Of a stretch of 64,000 nt of DNA, positions 43,690 through 59,450 are shown one piece after another. How positions within the stretch are numbered: the stretch's first letter is position 1; every line of letters starts with the position of its first letter. Below the pieces are notes generated by a model that saw nothing but the letters and a program-made list of their open reading frames with translations, did not search any database and was not told where the DNA came from. Location: contig NC_060060.1 of assembly GCF_020283565.1 (NCBI RefSeq), positions 38,440,001 to 38,504,000 of the forward strand, given 5' to 3'. This DNA is from Trifolium pratense. Lineage: Eukaryota > Streptophyta > Magnoliopsida > Fabales > Fabaceae. The translations under genes were made by a program, and so were the position numbers.

Positions 43690-43875
43690 CGGGGGTCAGT
43701 CTTGATTACAACTAATGTGACTAATCCCTCGAGCCTTGTGGGATCCAAATAGGTGGCAAACTCTCTCTAAGAGTTTTAACACTGCCGCATGCCCAAACCA
43801 TAAATCGAATCCAGGACCTTGGTTAAGCTAGAAGAGACCCGCGTCATCTCATCTAAGTGCTCTTGGGTATTTTTC
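43690..43875 (-). mobile_element. SINE-like repeat, minus strand
   Basis: On the minus strand CAAGAGCACTTAGATGAGAT..GACGCGGGTCTC is followed by AAGGTCCTGGATTCGATTT (B-box-like). A plus-strand relative starts at 44002, so the two lie head to head. Confidence 0.5.
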
Positions 43876-44001
43876 TTTTTTTCTTCGTGAATATAAAAAA
43901 ATTCAACTTATTAATTATGTTTAAGCGTATTGAATGAATTCTAAAATGATAATTTTTATAACAATTGTTTGTTTTCTTTATTCTTTGTGACAATAAACTC
44001 A

Positions 44002-44075
44002 AGAGCAATTAGATGAGATGACGCATATCTCTTTTATCTTAATCAAAGTTATGGGTTAAAACCATATTACTCCAA
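44002..44075 (+). mobile_element. SINE-like repeat, plus strand, partner of the copy at 43690
   Basis: CAAGAGCAATTAGATGAGAT..GACGCATATCTC then AAAGTTATGGGTTAAAACC matches the minus-strand copy about 130 bp away with moderate divergence. It lies just upstream of the broken PMEI gene. Confidence 0.5.
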
Positions 44076-44118
44076 CATTAATTATGTTTGTCCATTAATT
44101 GACAAACGATGGTAATGT

Positions 44119-44128
44119 CTATAAATTA
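44119..44128 (+). promoter_or_regulatory. TATA box shared by the two PMEI genes
   Basis: CTATAAATTAAGAATC with the following taaagtaa is nearly identical at 59399 onward, before the intact PMEI paralogue. The conserved block shows that the promoter was duplicated with the gene. Confidence 0.6.
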
Positions 44129-44191
44129 AGAATCTTAAAGTAATTTTCATAGTATTCAATCGGTAATAAAAATTACTTTTATTACAAAAAA

Positions 44192-44769
44192 ATGAATTTT
44201 TCAACACCTTTAACCTTGTTTCTCACAATTTTATTGATTTTTATTTCTCTTGCAATTTCACAAGCAGCTAGCCCCAAATTGTATGAAGAATAGTGTGTTT
44301 GTTAAAGAGTGTCTTGCTAGCACTCCTCTTGTATGAAAATGTATGTAAAGATGCTTCCGATAAACAACGTAGTTTGAAACTTCTAGAAGCCAACTCTGAA
44401 ATCACTTCGGCTAAGGACTATCTTACTCTTTGTAAGGCGTACTTAAAAATGGCAATAGACAAGTCCACAAAATCGCAAAACTACGTTAAAATTTTTATGA
44501 GCAAATATCATTCTTCTGAAGCCATGAAACAATGTGCAAGCAATTACAATGTGTTAGTTATACAATTTAAGAGTTCCTTACAAGAATTGGTTGAAGATCC
44601 AATGAGCGCAAACTATGATGCCAAAGTTGCTGGCAATGAACCCGTGAGGTGTGAAAGTTTTTTGGCTGATGAAAAGAAATTTGATGTTTCATCTATTTCT
44701 ACACTGAATAATGAGATGTCGTTTCTTAGTGTTATTGGATATTTAGCTACAAATCATCTTCTACACTAA
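44192..44769 (+). pseudogene. Broken pectin methylesterase / invertase inhibitor (PMEI) gene
   Basis: From ATG 44192 the frame reads MNFSTPLTLFLTILL, a signal peptide like that of the intact paralogue, and reaches SPKLYEE before a stop. A 41-bp insertion (44288-44328) bordered by the 9-bp repeat TTGTATGAA adds 50 bp, shifting the frame and bringing in the stop. After it the paralogue frame resumes (ENVCKDASDKQR) and runs to 44769. The second conserved Cys (KQRC in the paralogue) is Ser here (KQRS). A shorter protein starting at 44293 would lack a proper signal peptide. I therefore call it a pseudogene. Confidence 0.85.
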
Positions 44770-45725
44770 TATATGTTGTATGTCTTATTATGTTAGCTAT
44801 TTGGTAATAATGAATAAGCAATATATTATATAAAAAAAAATTACAATCCATACAACCTAATGTTTACCTTACATTTATTCATAGAATTCTTGTATCAAGA
44901 CAATTTTCGGTGGTTCTCAGATATCATATTACTTCTTGGAGTAAAATTTAGAAAATATATGATTTAATTTCAATTTTAAAACAAAATGGCGAGGGAGACA
45001 TTGAAGGGAATCAAATTTTCAGGTGTCTTAAAAAAAAATTAAGGGCTAGTTAATTTTGCACTTATTTTTGTGACCAAAGTTAATCTTGCAATTGAATATG
45101 AATATTTTCGTCAATGAGAGAGAAAATATAGATTGTTTTTCAAGTCAAATACAATAACGAGGGTGCATTTGATTGAATTGAGTTTTTTTTGTAATCTTAG
45201 ATGAAGTAGTAATTTATTGAAATTAAACTTACATATAATCATGAGATCTGAGTTCGAACTTGGATCACGACGTATCGACCTAACAATTTCGGCATTTTTG
45301 TCGGTTGAGTTAGGAGTTATGTGCTGTATTGAATTGAGATTTTAAAAGACTTTATAGGATTATATTGACTTTGTGAGATATTAAAAGACTTTTATTTTAC
45401 AAGATTTTTAATGCAGGATTTCATGCCTTTATGACAAACTTTTATGATTTCAAATTATTTATGGATTATTAAGATTTCAGATTTTTGATCTCCTACTCCT
45501 CCCTTTTTTTTTTTTAACCTTGTTCTTTAAAATTGTAACCATAGTCACAAAAAAAAAAGTCCTTGTCAGGCAAAATAATAAAAAGCCAAAAATGAAATTT
45601 TACTCCAAGAAGGTGGAGGGTGGACCTGCTAAACTTTTCGACGAGGTCATCGGAAGGAGGCGATTGGCAACATAAAAAATAGATTCTATGTCAAATAAAC
45701 AACAAATGCAATTTTTAACACAATA
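44770..45725. other. Spacer between pseudo-PMEI and tRNA
   Basis: AT-rich. A dispersed repeat with gagttcgaacttggatcacg and gtcggttgagttaggag lies at 45245-45320. No gene is recognisable. Confidence 0.5.
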
Positions 45726-45796
45726 GCACCAGTGGTCTAGTGGTAGAATAGTACCCTGCCACGGTACAGACCCGGGTTCGATTCCCGGCTGGTGCA
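45726..45796 (+). tRNA. tRNA-Gly (anticodon GCC)
   Basis: A 71-nt cloverleaf. The acceptor stem GCACCAG pairs with CTGGTGC, the D-loop region is GGTCTAGTGGTAGAA, the anticodon arm CCCTGCCACGG carries GCC, and the T arm CCGGGTTCGATTCCCGG is perfect. There is no intron. A T-run follows the 3' end at 45801, as expected for RNA polymerase III termination. The head resembles the A box of the SINEs here, but this copy has intact stems. Confidence 0.96.
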
Positions 45797-45807
45797 ATTC
45801 TTTTTTT
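45797..45807 (+). terminator. Pol III terminator of tRNA-Gly
   Basis: attctttttttttcc follows the tRNA; a run of nine T is a strong RNA polymerase III stop. Confidence 0.7.
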
Positions 45808-45925
45808 TTCCTCAAATTTTCTTAACTATGGTTGGCTATTAATTACTTGCCTTATCTGCTATTAATTCAATTTTTTTACTCTTAATAACAAATAAATACA
45901 TAAAAAACTTAACACTAAACCATGA

Positions 45926-49587
<3,662 letters not shown>

Positions 49588-49792
49588 TAACACAAATAAG
49601 TTAGCTTATAGCTTATTATATTACTCCCTCCGATTTTTAGATTCATTAAGAATCTAATGTATATAGACCATATTGTGGATCAACTACATTAGATTCTTAA
49701 TGAATCTAAAAATTGAATTTTCTCTTATATATAAGACCGGAGGAAGTAACTTATAAGTTTATTTCATAAAATTAGAGGTATTTGGTAATAAA
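49588..49792. mobile_element. Truncated MITE carrying a nested Stowaway-like MITE
   Basis: The outer element matches the left end of the MITE at 8886 (taacacaaataagttagctt, then ataagtttatttcataaaattagag). It is split at about 49620-49750 by a Stowaway-like element that begins ctccctccgatttttagatt and ends accggaggaagta, with internal inverted repeats ttagattcattaagaatcta, and TA-type flanks. Confidence 0.7.
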
Positions 49793-49914
49793 TCCAATAA
49801 TAACGTCATTGAACCAACAACTTTTGTCCGGAGTATTCAATTTAATTATCTTCTTTTCTTTACCAGTACATTTAAGTGGCAAAAAAACTAATAAATTGCA
49901 AAAAAAATATTAAA

Positions 49915-50165
49915 TGGACATTGTACCGATCTCTTTCGGATATGTCATGTCACCCGATCTCCGTTATGTCATGTCACCCGGGCTCCGTACAATGACATGA
50001 TAGACATATCGTAGTCCTCGGAATAGCTCTCCCCAAGAAGTAATGGCTCCTCGAGCAGGACTCTCATGCACATGAGGCTCCTCCTGCTTAGGTTGTGACC
50101 GAGGTCGGAGTTAAGTGGATTCTTCTCTACTCATCTGTGTGTTTCAAGCGACATTCTTGCCTATA
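49915..50165. repeat. GC-rich repeat-like block, possible LTR scrap
   Basis: It contains short repeats (cggatatgtcatgtcacccg, ttatgtcatgtcacccggg) and stands out by base composition from its AT-rich flanks. No ORF or LTR ends could be fixed. Confidence 0.4.
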
Positions 50166-50776
50166 GTATAAACAATTGAGACTTTGTTCCCTCTAAGATA
50201 AGACAATCCATGATTTTGACAATTTCTAAAACATTGACAAAATATGTTAGAAACTAGTAAGATATATTTCAAATTCTAGAATTTGAAAAATAAGAAACAC
50301 ACATTTCAAATTCTAAAATTCGAGCACCACTAACAAATGTATACAAATTTGAAAACTAAAACAATTTGATGGATTTTACCAATATTTGATAAAAAGAAAA
50401 GGGGTCGATTGTATATATGATATGATGAGGTGCTAGAATTCTAGAATTCGAATGCTTAAAAACACAATGTGGAATCTAGAATTTAAGCCGGGTATTTTTG
50501 AAATATTTTAGTCGCGGAAGATGCTCATTGCAAATGCAACGATTCACTGCAGTAACATTTCCATTTCCACCCAATTTGACACAATAATAGATATCAAATG
50601 TTAATTTTAAATCAAACGGTTCAGATTTCAATCTCCCTCCAACACATTAAAACAATCTCAACCGTTAATTGCATCACACACACAATAAACAGTGAGTGAG
50701 TTCGTGGCAGCTTGAAAACGACGTCGTTGATTGGTGTATGTATCAACTTCAACTATCTATCTACGAGTCAACAACA

Positions 50777-53700
50777 ATGGAAGAACGACGGAGGAAGATC
50801 GGAAAATGGCGATACATATGGCCGATGTGGATAACACTATTGCTTCATCTCATCGCCATTCTTCTATTCACAACCGGTTTTCTTCTCACCAGAACCGAAC
50901 TTCCTTACTACAGCCATTGCTCCGATGTTTCCCAATCTCCATGCTTTACTTCTTCTCCGAATAACGATTCCTGCTGGACTAAACCTTCCGTTAACCGTCT
51001 CGTTATCATTGTTCTCGATGCTCTCAGGTACTCATCATGTGCTTCAGAAATCGCAACTAGTATTACCAATTACGATTAATTTAATTAAATTAACTATGTT
51101 TTGTGCATTTTAGGTTTGATTTCGTTGCTCCGAGTAGCTTCTTTGCAGGTTAGTTATCTCTTTGTAATGTTTACTTCAATTTTTTTTTTGTAATTAAGTT
51201 CATAATTAAGTTTATTTTATATACATTTTATGTTGTAGAATCAAAACCATGGATGGATAAATTGCCAATTTTGAAAAACATGTCGTCTTCACGGCCATCG
51301 TCTGCTAGGATTTTTAAAGCCATTGCTGATCCACCTACCACTAGTTTGCAGCGCTTGAAGGTATATTCAAATTTCATTCTACTTATCACATCACAATTTA
51401 TAATTAAAAGTCTGTTTGGATTGACTTATCTGAACTTACCTACTCGCATGAGCACTTGTATGACATTTTCATAAGCAGTTTTCAGCATAGCTTATACCGA
51501 AACAGTTATGGAAATGGCTTATAATAAGCAAGCACTTATATTTGATTAACGCTTATGCTATAAGCTGCAAATTAAGTTGTTTATTTCAAATAAGGCCTAA
51601 ATTTGTATTGTTCTCCATCACAAGATTATTATGACTGTGTATACCATGGATATCATAGGAGATTTAATATTTAATTGTTTGATCTGATAACTTTCATCTG
51701 TTTTTTTTTATAGGGCTTGACAACTGGTGGGCTTCCAACTTTTGTAGATGTTGGTAATAGCTTTGGTGCACCTGCTATTGTTGAAGATAACTTCATTAAT
51801 CAGGTGGTTTTTCTTTTCGATTTCCACTTGCCTCTAATATTTGTTGTTTTAAACATTGGTTTAGTTTAAGATAGAAAACTGGTCTGTGTTTCTATATTTT
51901 TTGAATCCGAATTGCCGACAAGGCAGTTAGATGAAATTTCTAATTCTAAATACATATATGTTTTACCTACAGTTGTTTCAAAATGGGAAGAAAGTTGTCA
52001 TGATGGGGGATGATACATGGACACAGTTATTTCCTCATCATTTTGAAAGATCCTATCCATACCCTTCTTTTAATGTCAAAGATCTTCATACGGTAGGCCT
52101 TATAATGTATTGAATTTGGCTTTCGACCGACCTTTTGATCCTTGCTATAGGTGCGAATTGAGTAGTAGTGGTTTTCATTTTTTCGTTTAGCCTATCATTC
52201 AGCAACTGTGATATGTCATTGCTTATTTTTTTAGGTTGATAACGGATGCATTGAACATTTATTTCCATCCCTATACGAAGAAGATTGGGACGTTCTTATT
52301 GCACATTTTCTTGGTGTGGTATGTTTAGAATCATTTCTTACTTTGCACCTAAGTATATGTATCTTGTCATTCCTATTCTCATTCTTCATTATTTGGATAG
52401 GAAATGTAACCATGTCTTGTATTTTCTTTTTTTGGTTTAGGATCATGCTGGACATATATTTGGTGTTGACTCCACTCCAATGATAGAAAAGTTGGACCAA
52501 TACAATAACCATTTAGAGGTCAGTTTTGGTAATTCCTGATCATCTGTGGTCTACCCTACATGGTTGTCTGTTCCTTTTCAGTTTTCACTATGTAGGGTGG
52601 CACTTTTCGTGTTAATTAGTGAGTCTTTTATGGGCCATGCTTTCTGCTCCATTTATCAAATATTTTTGTTATACGCTGTCTGAAAACATCGGTGGGTTAA
52701 TGGTACCTCACCTGTACTTTTGGTTGTCTGATCCCAATTTTATTGTCTTTTATTTATCCAGTTTAGTTGGTTTATTTTTTTATGATTCCCATGCCTGGTT
52801 AGTAACCAAACTTACCTAAATTTGCTTTAGAGAGTTATTGAAGTGCTGGAAAGTCAGTCTGGACCTGGGGGCTTACATGAAAATACTTTGCTTGTGGTAA
52901 TGGGTGACCATGGGCAGACCCTAAATGGTGATCATGGTGGCGGGAGTGCCGAAGAGGTGTGTACCACACTTATGGTGTCTGTTGATATGCTTTTCTTGAT
53001 TAATATATATTTTCCCTCAATTTTACTTGTGATAACATCTTGCAGGTGGAAACTGCCATTTTTGCCATGAGTTTTAAGGAGCCTCTTTCTTCTGTGCCAC
53101 CTGAATTTGACAGTTATTCTTGCCAAATAGATCTGGTATTTACTATTCCTTTAAAATTTGAAACATGCTGGTTTGATGGTGGCTCTAAGAGCCTTTCTAA
53201 TCTATTCTCAACAAACTTTTTCCTTTTCTTCTCCATGCTAACTGCCCCCAGTGTTATGCTAGAATGGTCAAGATGGAAAGCCTGAATAATTTGGAAAATT
53301 CGTAACGACAGAGTAATGCATAGTTATGGTGTAGATAAATAAGAAATTATGGAGCTGTCGGGAAATTTTAACATTACATACATAATATTACATATCTTTG
53401 GGTAATATAATGTATGTAATGTTACATTTCCAGTGGCTCTATAATTGCTTATTTATCCATACCATAATATTGCGCAATATATTTAACTCAATGGATATGC
53501 TTGGATACATTATCATTATATTCATGGGCAGGATGACCCGTTACTCTTCTCTGACTCTCACTATCATGAAACTGAGTTAGATCTTCATATTATAATTATT
53601 TGCTTGGATTTTAACTATTTTTTTGGGTGAATTACCTATCTTGTCTTACATATCAGGATGGAAAGAATGTCTGTATAAGCTCTATGCAACAGGTCAGTAA

Positions 53701-56700
53701 AGCTATTTTGTTCTAATGGTATTTTGAAAACTGTCTACAATTTAATTTGTTCAAGCCCTGTATTTATCCCTATCATCCTTTACAGCTTGACTTTGCAGCA
53801 ACAATGTCAGCATTACTTGGAATACCATTCCCTTATGGAAGGTGCAGTGTAAGCATCCTATCTATGTTGCTACTGTTTACTTTGTAAATATTTGTTTATC
53901 TACATAATTTATTGTAATGTATTCCTTAACCTACCTTCTATATTCCTCATAGTCATTCAGTGTTTGATGTTTATAGGCGGCAAATGCATAAGGTAGTTAT
54001 TGCTTGAGAGTATTGCTCTAACTTTTTACTGTTGTTTGATGTTGACGGAAAATCACTGGAGTTGAAGGCAAACCTATCTTGAAAACAGATTTTTTTAAGA
54101 GAATAAATGAAATAATTGAATATTTGTTAAATTGTTTGACCAAATGTATCTATCAAGTGAAGGAAAACATTTAATCTAGTCATGATCCCATACCGACCTA
54201 TAAACATTCTATATGACCTGAATCCTATTCTCGAACCATTTCCTCAATCTGGAATCTTATATTTTGATGTTTTGTTTTGGATTTTCTTATGACATGGAAT
54301 CGGGTGGTATCCCATTGTTATAGAAATTTCTTCACAGTAACTATGTTATGAACTCACAAGGTAATTTTTTTCATTCCTCAGTATTGGCCGCATCAATCCT
54401 GAATTATATGCTTTAGGAGCTGGTAGTTGGAAATCTGGTGCATCTCAAAAGCAGCCAGAATCAGATATCTGGATGAAGAGTTATGCTAATGCACTTTGCA
54501 TCAATGCTTGGCAGGTACCCGTTGAATATTTGGTTGTCAAATTACAAATTACCATTTCTACAATTTTGCTACTCCTAATATATTTGCTGGCTATAAAATT
54601 GTTAAATGGACCTTGATGGTGCACTTCAAAAAGTTTGGATATTTCTCTATCCTTTCTTTACGTTGAAGATATTGTTTACTTCAAAACTCAGTATTGTCTC
54701 TCATTTAAGAAATTACTGATTTTTTTTGTAAAAGACAATTTACTTATTTTTAAAGATCTCAATGCTTATATTTGAAAAAGGATTTGATGCTGGAATTTGA
54801 TAGTTTATTCCACAATGCTGACCAAACACCTAGACGAACAATTGACTATAACATGTAAATATTTTCCAGACTGAACCAGCGCAACAAAATTATCTTTTAC
54901 CATTTGTTTTTACTCAGTTTCCTAGATGAAAACTTGTTTTTTGCTTTATATGAAAAAAATTATTCTGCCATTTTTGTAATAATGTTAGTAAAATTTAGTT
55001 TCACTTTGCTACAACTTACATTCTGATAGTGCACTTGGCCTTACAACATAAGTAGTGGCGAGGGGAGTAAAGGTTAGGAAATGAGATATTTGTTTGAAAT
55101 AGTTTCTCTGAGGATCTTTGCCCTATGAACACGGGTCTCTCTCTTCTGTAATAGTGTTAGACTCCGTGTCAATAATCGTATCAGAGGAGGACTAGGCCGG
55201 TTCCTTAGTCTCCTGATTGTGCAAATATGCTCAAGTATTAGTAGTTATGTGTGCAGTTTTTATTATGTGTTGACAGTTATGTGTGTTTCATGAATTGTAA
55301 TAAATAAGGAAGTTAGAGAAAAGAGAGGGTAGCTGGTTATTTGGAATAAGGGTGGGAAGGAGGGATCCAAGACTCTCAAACTCTTGGAGAGGAACCCATG
55401 TACTTATTATCCTTTCTAATCTTCCATATTGTGTTTGTGTAGTTTTGCATAAAGGATCCTGATTTATAACTCTGTTTTTCTTTATATTGCACTCATTATA
55501 GATAATTAGATATACTACCAGTTCTAACAAATAGCTCTTGATTTTAATCTATAATACAGCTTTCTTTTTCTCTTGAATTAGGTTTTTATCGCATTCTATT
55601 TTTTTATATTTTCAAGACAACTTATATTTCAAGGATAGAATCTTGGGATTTACTACCATAACTTTTTTGGCTGTTTAATTATGGCAATTCCAAAAAGATA
55701 TAAGCAGAAGGGAGAGAGCGCACATGTGTGCGAAATACATCATTTAGTCATTTCAACGCTGTACTTCTTTTTTAGGTGAAAAGATATATAGATGCTTACT
55801 CAGCTTCGTCAGCTGTTGGATTTTCCCATGACGACTTATCCCAAATAGCAAGTGTTTATGCTCAAGCAGAGAATCATTGGTTGAACTCCACCAAAAAGCT
55901 TCTGCTTGATAAAGATAATGGCAGTGATGCATTAGTGCCTGCACTTAAGTGGCAAATTAATGCATACTTCAACTTTCTAACAACAGTCGCCGAGTTAGCT
56001 CGTTCTAAATGGACTGAGTTTGATTTAAACATGATGGGAACTGGCATCGGAATCATGTTAATATCACTTGCATTTCAAGTTTTTGCTATTTTAAGGGCGG
56101 CCAAACAGCATGGTGTAAACTCATCATTGTTGTCTGGCAATTCTTCAATTATCACTTCCTCAACTTTCACATTATTTTTACTGGGAATACGCTCATGTAG
56201 TCTTCTTTCGAACAGTTATATCTGTAAGTGTGAAAAATTTCACATGTTTTCCACTTTTTATATCCAGAATGTTTTAAATTCAGTCTTTATATTTCTCAAT
56301 TGGACTTTGTTGTCAGTGGAGGAAGGAAAAGTAGCAAATTTTCTTTTGAGCACATCTGGGATTGTGGCATTACGTCAATCGGTTATCAAGGAGAAGCTGC
56401 TAACAGAAGTATGTGTTTAGTTTAGTTTTCTTTCTTCGTTTGTTTTAAAACTAAGTATTATCTATGAGTTTTCTTGCATGCTAAGGTATGTGTGCCTGCA
56501 GAGTATTGGGTTCCTTCTTTTGAGCACCCTCTGCCGATTTGCCATTGAAGTTGGACTGTCCAAGCAGGCTGCAACGTCTGCTTTCATGAAAGACTACAGT
56601 TCATGGATTGCCAACATAGCATCAAATTTACCTGTTTGGGACTATACAGAAAAATTTATACCAATGCTGGTTTTGATTCTGTTAGCATTTTGGCTTTTCA

Positions 56701-58320
56701 AGGCCACCAACCGCAGCTTCTTTGATTGGCCATGGAAGTATGTCATACTGGGTACTATCTTGAGTTATATGCTAATAGTTGTGCATTGGATCACAGGCAG
56801 TGATGAATTTGATGTAGCACTGATGCCTGAAAGCATTGGAAGAAATTATATTCCTAGAATTGTTTATGCTATTGCTTTGGGACAATTGTTATTACTTGCA
56901 TGTGGACAACTATTTAAGCTTAACTCTTTAGATTGCAAGAAAAATTTAGTTGCAAAAACAACGGCCATGTTGTCTGCATGGAGTTCTACTGTCATCCTTC
57001 TTTCTGGAAAACAGGGTCCCATAATTGCCGTCGCATCCATAGTTGGAGGTGCTCATTATTTTTATGCTTACATACTGTATACTAAATCTCTGTACATGAT
57101 TTTTCAGACACATTTCTGGCATGGCTTTGTTTATGCTGTTACTATTTGTCACTGGCTTTGTCATTTTGGTTGTACTTTCACGAGCTGAAGAAATATGTTT
57201 TTGTTTATGAATTTACCTTCCAGGTTATTGTATTATGAGGTTGGATAATATAGAAGAAGCTAGCAAGGATAGACCTGGCAGAAGTTTTTCTATTATGCAA
57301 TGGAGCCTCTTCGCCACATGTGTCTTTTTTTGCAGTGGTCACTGGTATGCTGCAACTTTCATAGTTTAACTTTTGGGTATAACTATCAATTATTTTCAAA
57401 GATTGTGTATAACTTTGCAGCTTTCTTAGTCTTGCATTATGTTGGTATTTTTCAGGTGTGCATTCGACGGTCTCCGTTATGGTGCTGCATTTATAGGGTA
57501 AGTAATATGTTAAATGCGTGCTTATTGTTTTTGAGGAGTATATATTAAACACTTAATATTTGTTGTGTGATGTTGAAACTCTTGCACAATTACACAAATG
57601 TAACCATTGCAATCTGCCTATATTAAAATTGTTTGAATGTAATCATTGGTTATTGGCTTTTAAAGGGGTTTTATCTCTTTCTGTTTTTACTTTTATTATT
57701 ACTGCTCATTTGGTAAATCGGTCATCTAAATACTAATTAATTTTCAGGTTTGAAGAATTTATGCTTGTTCGGCAAGCAATTCTTCTTGCAATTGATACCT
57801 ATGGTTTTTCTATCATCCTACCAGTATTTGGACTCCCATTTCTTGTGGCAACTAAGTATCAAGATAATCTCGGAAAGCATTTTCTTTTCACACAATTATC
57901 TCAAGTGAGTGTTCTTCTCCTTTTGTAGATGTACTACTTGATCACTGAATGCGTTGCTTTATAACCGCAATGACCATTCTCTGTTTTATATAGATGTATA
58001 CAACATACGGGTTCATAACTGCAGTCGTAACTACTTTCACTATACTATGTGTTACGATTCAAAGGCGGCACCTGATGGTAAATGGGCTATTTTTTATTTC
58101 AATAATTTTCATCTACCGATTTCGGTTTGTTTGATGCCAGTATAGTGTACTAAATGCATATTAATATTCAATTTTGCAGGTTTGGGGCTTATTTGCTCCG
58201 AAGTTTGTTTTCGATGTCTTTGAACTTATTCTTACAGACGTCTTGATTTGCTTGGCCTCAATTTACTATTTTGATCAAGGGAACAATGATGATCCGGAAC
58301 TAAAATCATCTGACTGCTGA
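50777..58320 (+). CDS. GPI ethanolamine phosphate transferase 3 (PIG-O/GPI13 type)
   Basis: Twenty exons join in phase: 50777-51027, 51114-51148, 51239-51360, 51714-51803, 51973-52092, 52235-52318, 52441-52518, 52831-52956, 53046-53135, 53657-53692, 53786-53841, 54382-54514, 55776-56223, 56317-56408, 56502-57048, 57224-57344, 57456-57497, 57748-57904, 57994-58077 and 58180-58320, giving 950 aa. I chose ATG 50777 ([15 protein letters not shown]), directly before the first membrane helix; ATG 50738 is in frame and would add 13 residues. The lumenal phosphodiesterase domain has VLDALRFD, MMGDDTW, the metal site FLGVDHAGH (about 235-239) and MGDHGQT. More than ten membrane helices follow. In the ER this enzyme adds phosphoethanolamine to the third mannose of the GPI anchor, the link to protein. 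Intron 12 is 1.26 kb. Confidence 0.93.
51410..51600. repeat. MITE-like repeat in PIG-O intron 3
   Basis: aagtctgtttggattgactt at the left and tttcaaataaggcct at the right enclose cttatgctataagctg and ataagcagttttcagc words. It is the same general family as repeats at 15350 and 62880. Confidence 0.5.
53318..53476. repeat. Long hairpin (about 74-bp arms, 10-nt loop) in PIG-O intron 9
   Basis: The arm ..gataaataagaaattat..taacattacatacataatat is mirrored by atgtatgtaatgttac..ctctataattgcttatttatc with few mismatches; the loop is atatctttgg. It could be a compact MITE or an RNA hairpin processed by Dicer-like enzymes. Confidence 0.75.
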
Positions 58321-59450
58321 AGAACACACAATGATCAATTTACCCTTTTTTTTACACTTGCTTTTGAGTGTCCGTAGCATCATACTGTCGATTTAGTTTA
58401 GATTGATATTGATTCATTTTTTTTTTGTTTGACATAGAAAAACTGTGTAATTTAAAAGTATGTGACAGCACACAGTCTTCAATTGCGTACTCTTCCTTGC
58501 TGCACAAAATTTTGTTACTGATTTTGTTATAACAGGGTGACCATTTTAAGAGTATACTCTCGAGTGGATTGTTATTATTAAACGCTTGGTGATCAATTAG
58601 GTTGAGATGCTAAATTGATGGGACACCGGTTCAATTAGCGAGTGTGCACAAAATAAGATAAACTAAAAATTACATATTCAGTCCTTTATCTTGAAAAAAA
58701 TTAGGTTAAATTACATATTTGGTCCTTTATCTTATTTTGTATTGGATTTTCACTTTGGTCCCATAATTATTTTTTAAATTTTGTTTTGGTCCTTCAAATG
58801 TAATTCGATCAATTCAATAAGAACCTCTTTGAAACAAGCAGCAGAATGGTCTCAAAACCAGCATGAGATGCATTTGAAACAACAGTACAAGCAGAGCAAA
58901 TGGTACAACCACCTAGATCGGTGAAGCAAATTGTCTTTAAAGTCTCGATAGTTTTCTGATTTGGACTCAACAGTCAACATCATAAAAAAATGTATTCAAA
59001 TTATTATGTTTGACATGGATATTATATGAAGTCTAAAATGTTAAAATTTTAAAATATATCAATTGTTTATTATTTATTTATTTTGGTAGATAGATAAAAT
59101 CACATAACCATTGTAAATTGATCCAAACAAGTGGAGGAGCCGAAGTTCGAGTCACGGTCTCAATATCCGACTTAATAATTTTGACATTTTTATCTGTTGA
59201 GTTAGAATTTGGGGACAATAATTGTTTATTTTTATTTTGTTACCGGCATTAACTGAATTCTAAACTGGCAAGAACACGTTAAGTGTATTATTTTACTAAA
59301 GCAATTATTTCCACTTTTAGTGGAAAACATGGGAAGGTAACTGTAATTCTATGGTTATGAAATAATATAGCAATTCTTTAATTGACAAAGGATGATTTCT
59401 ATAAATTAAGAATCCTAAAGTAACTTTCAGAGTCCATTCCAAAGAAAAGA
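58321..59450. other. Spacer between PIG-O and PMEI genes
   Basis: The PIG-O 3' UTR is at the left. ggtccttt/ttggtccc words near 58680-58800 look like repeat ends. A dispersed repeat with gccgaagttcgagtcacgg lies at 59140-59215. The PMEI promoter with CTATAAATTAAGAATC at 59399 is at the right. Confidence 0.5.
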
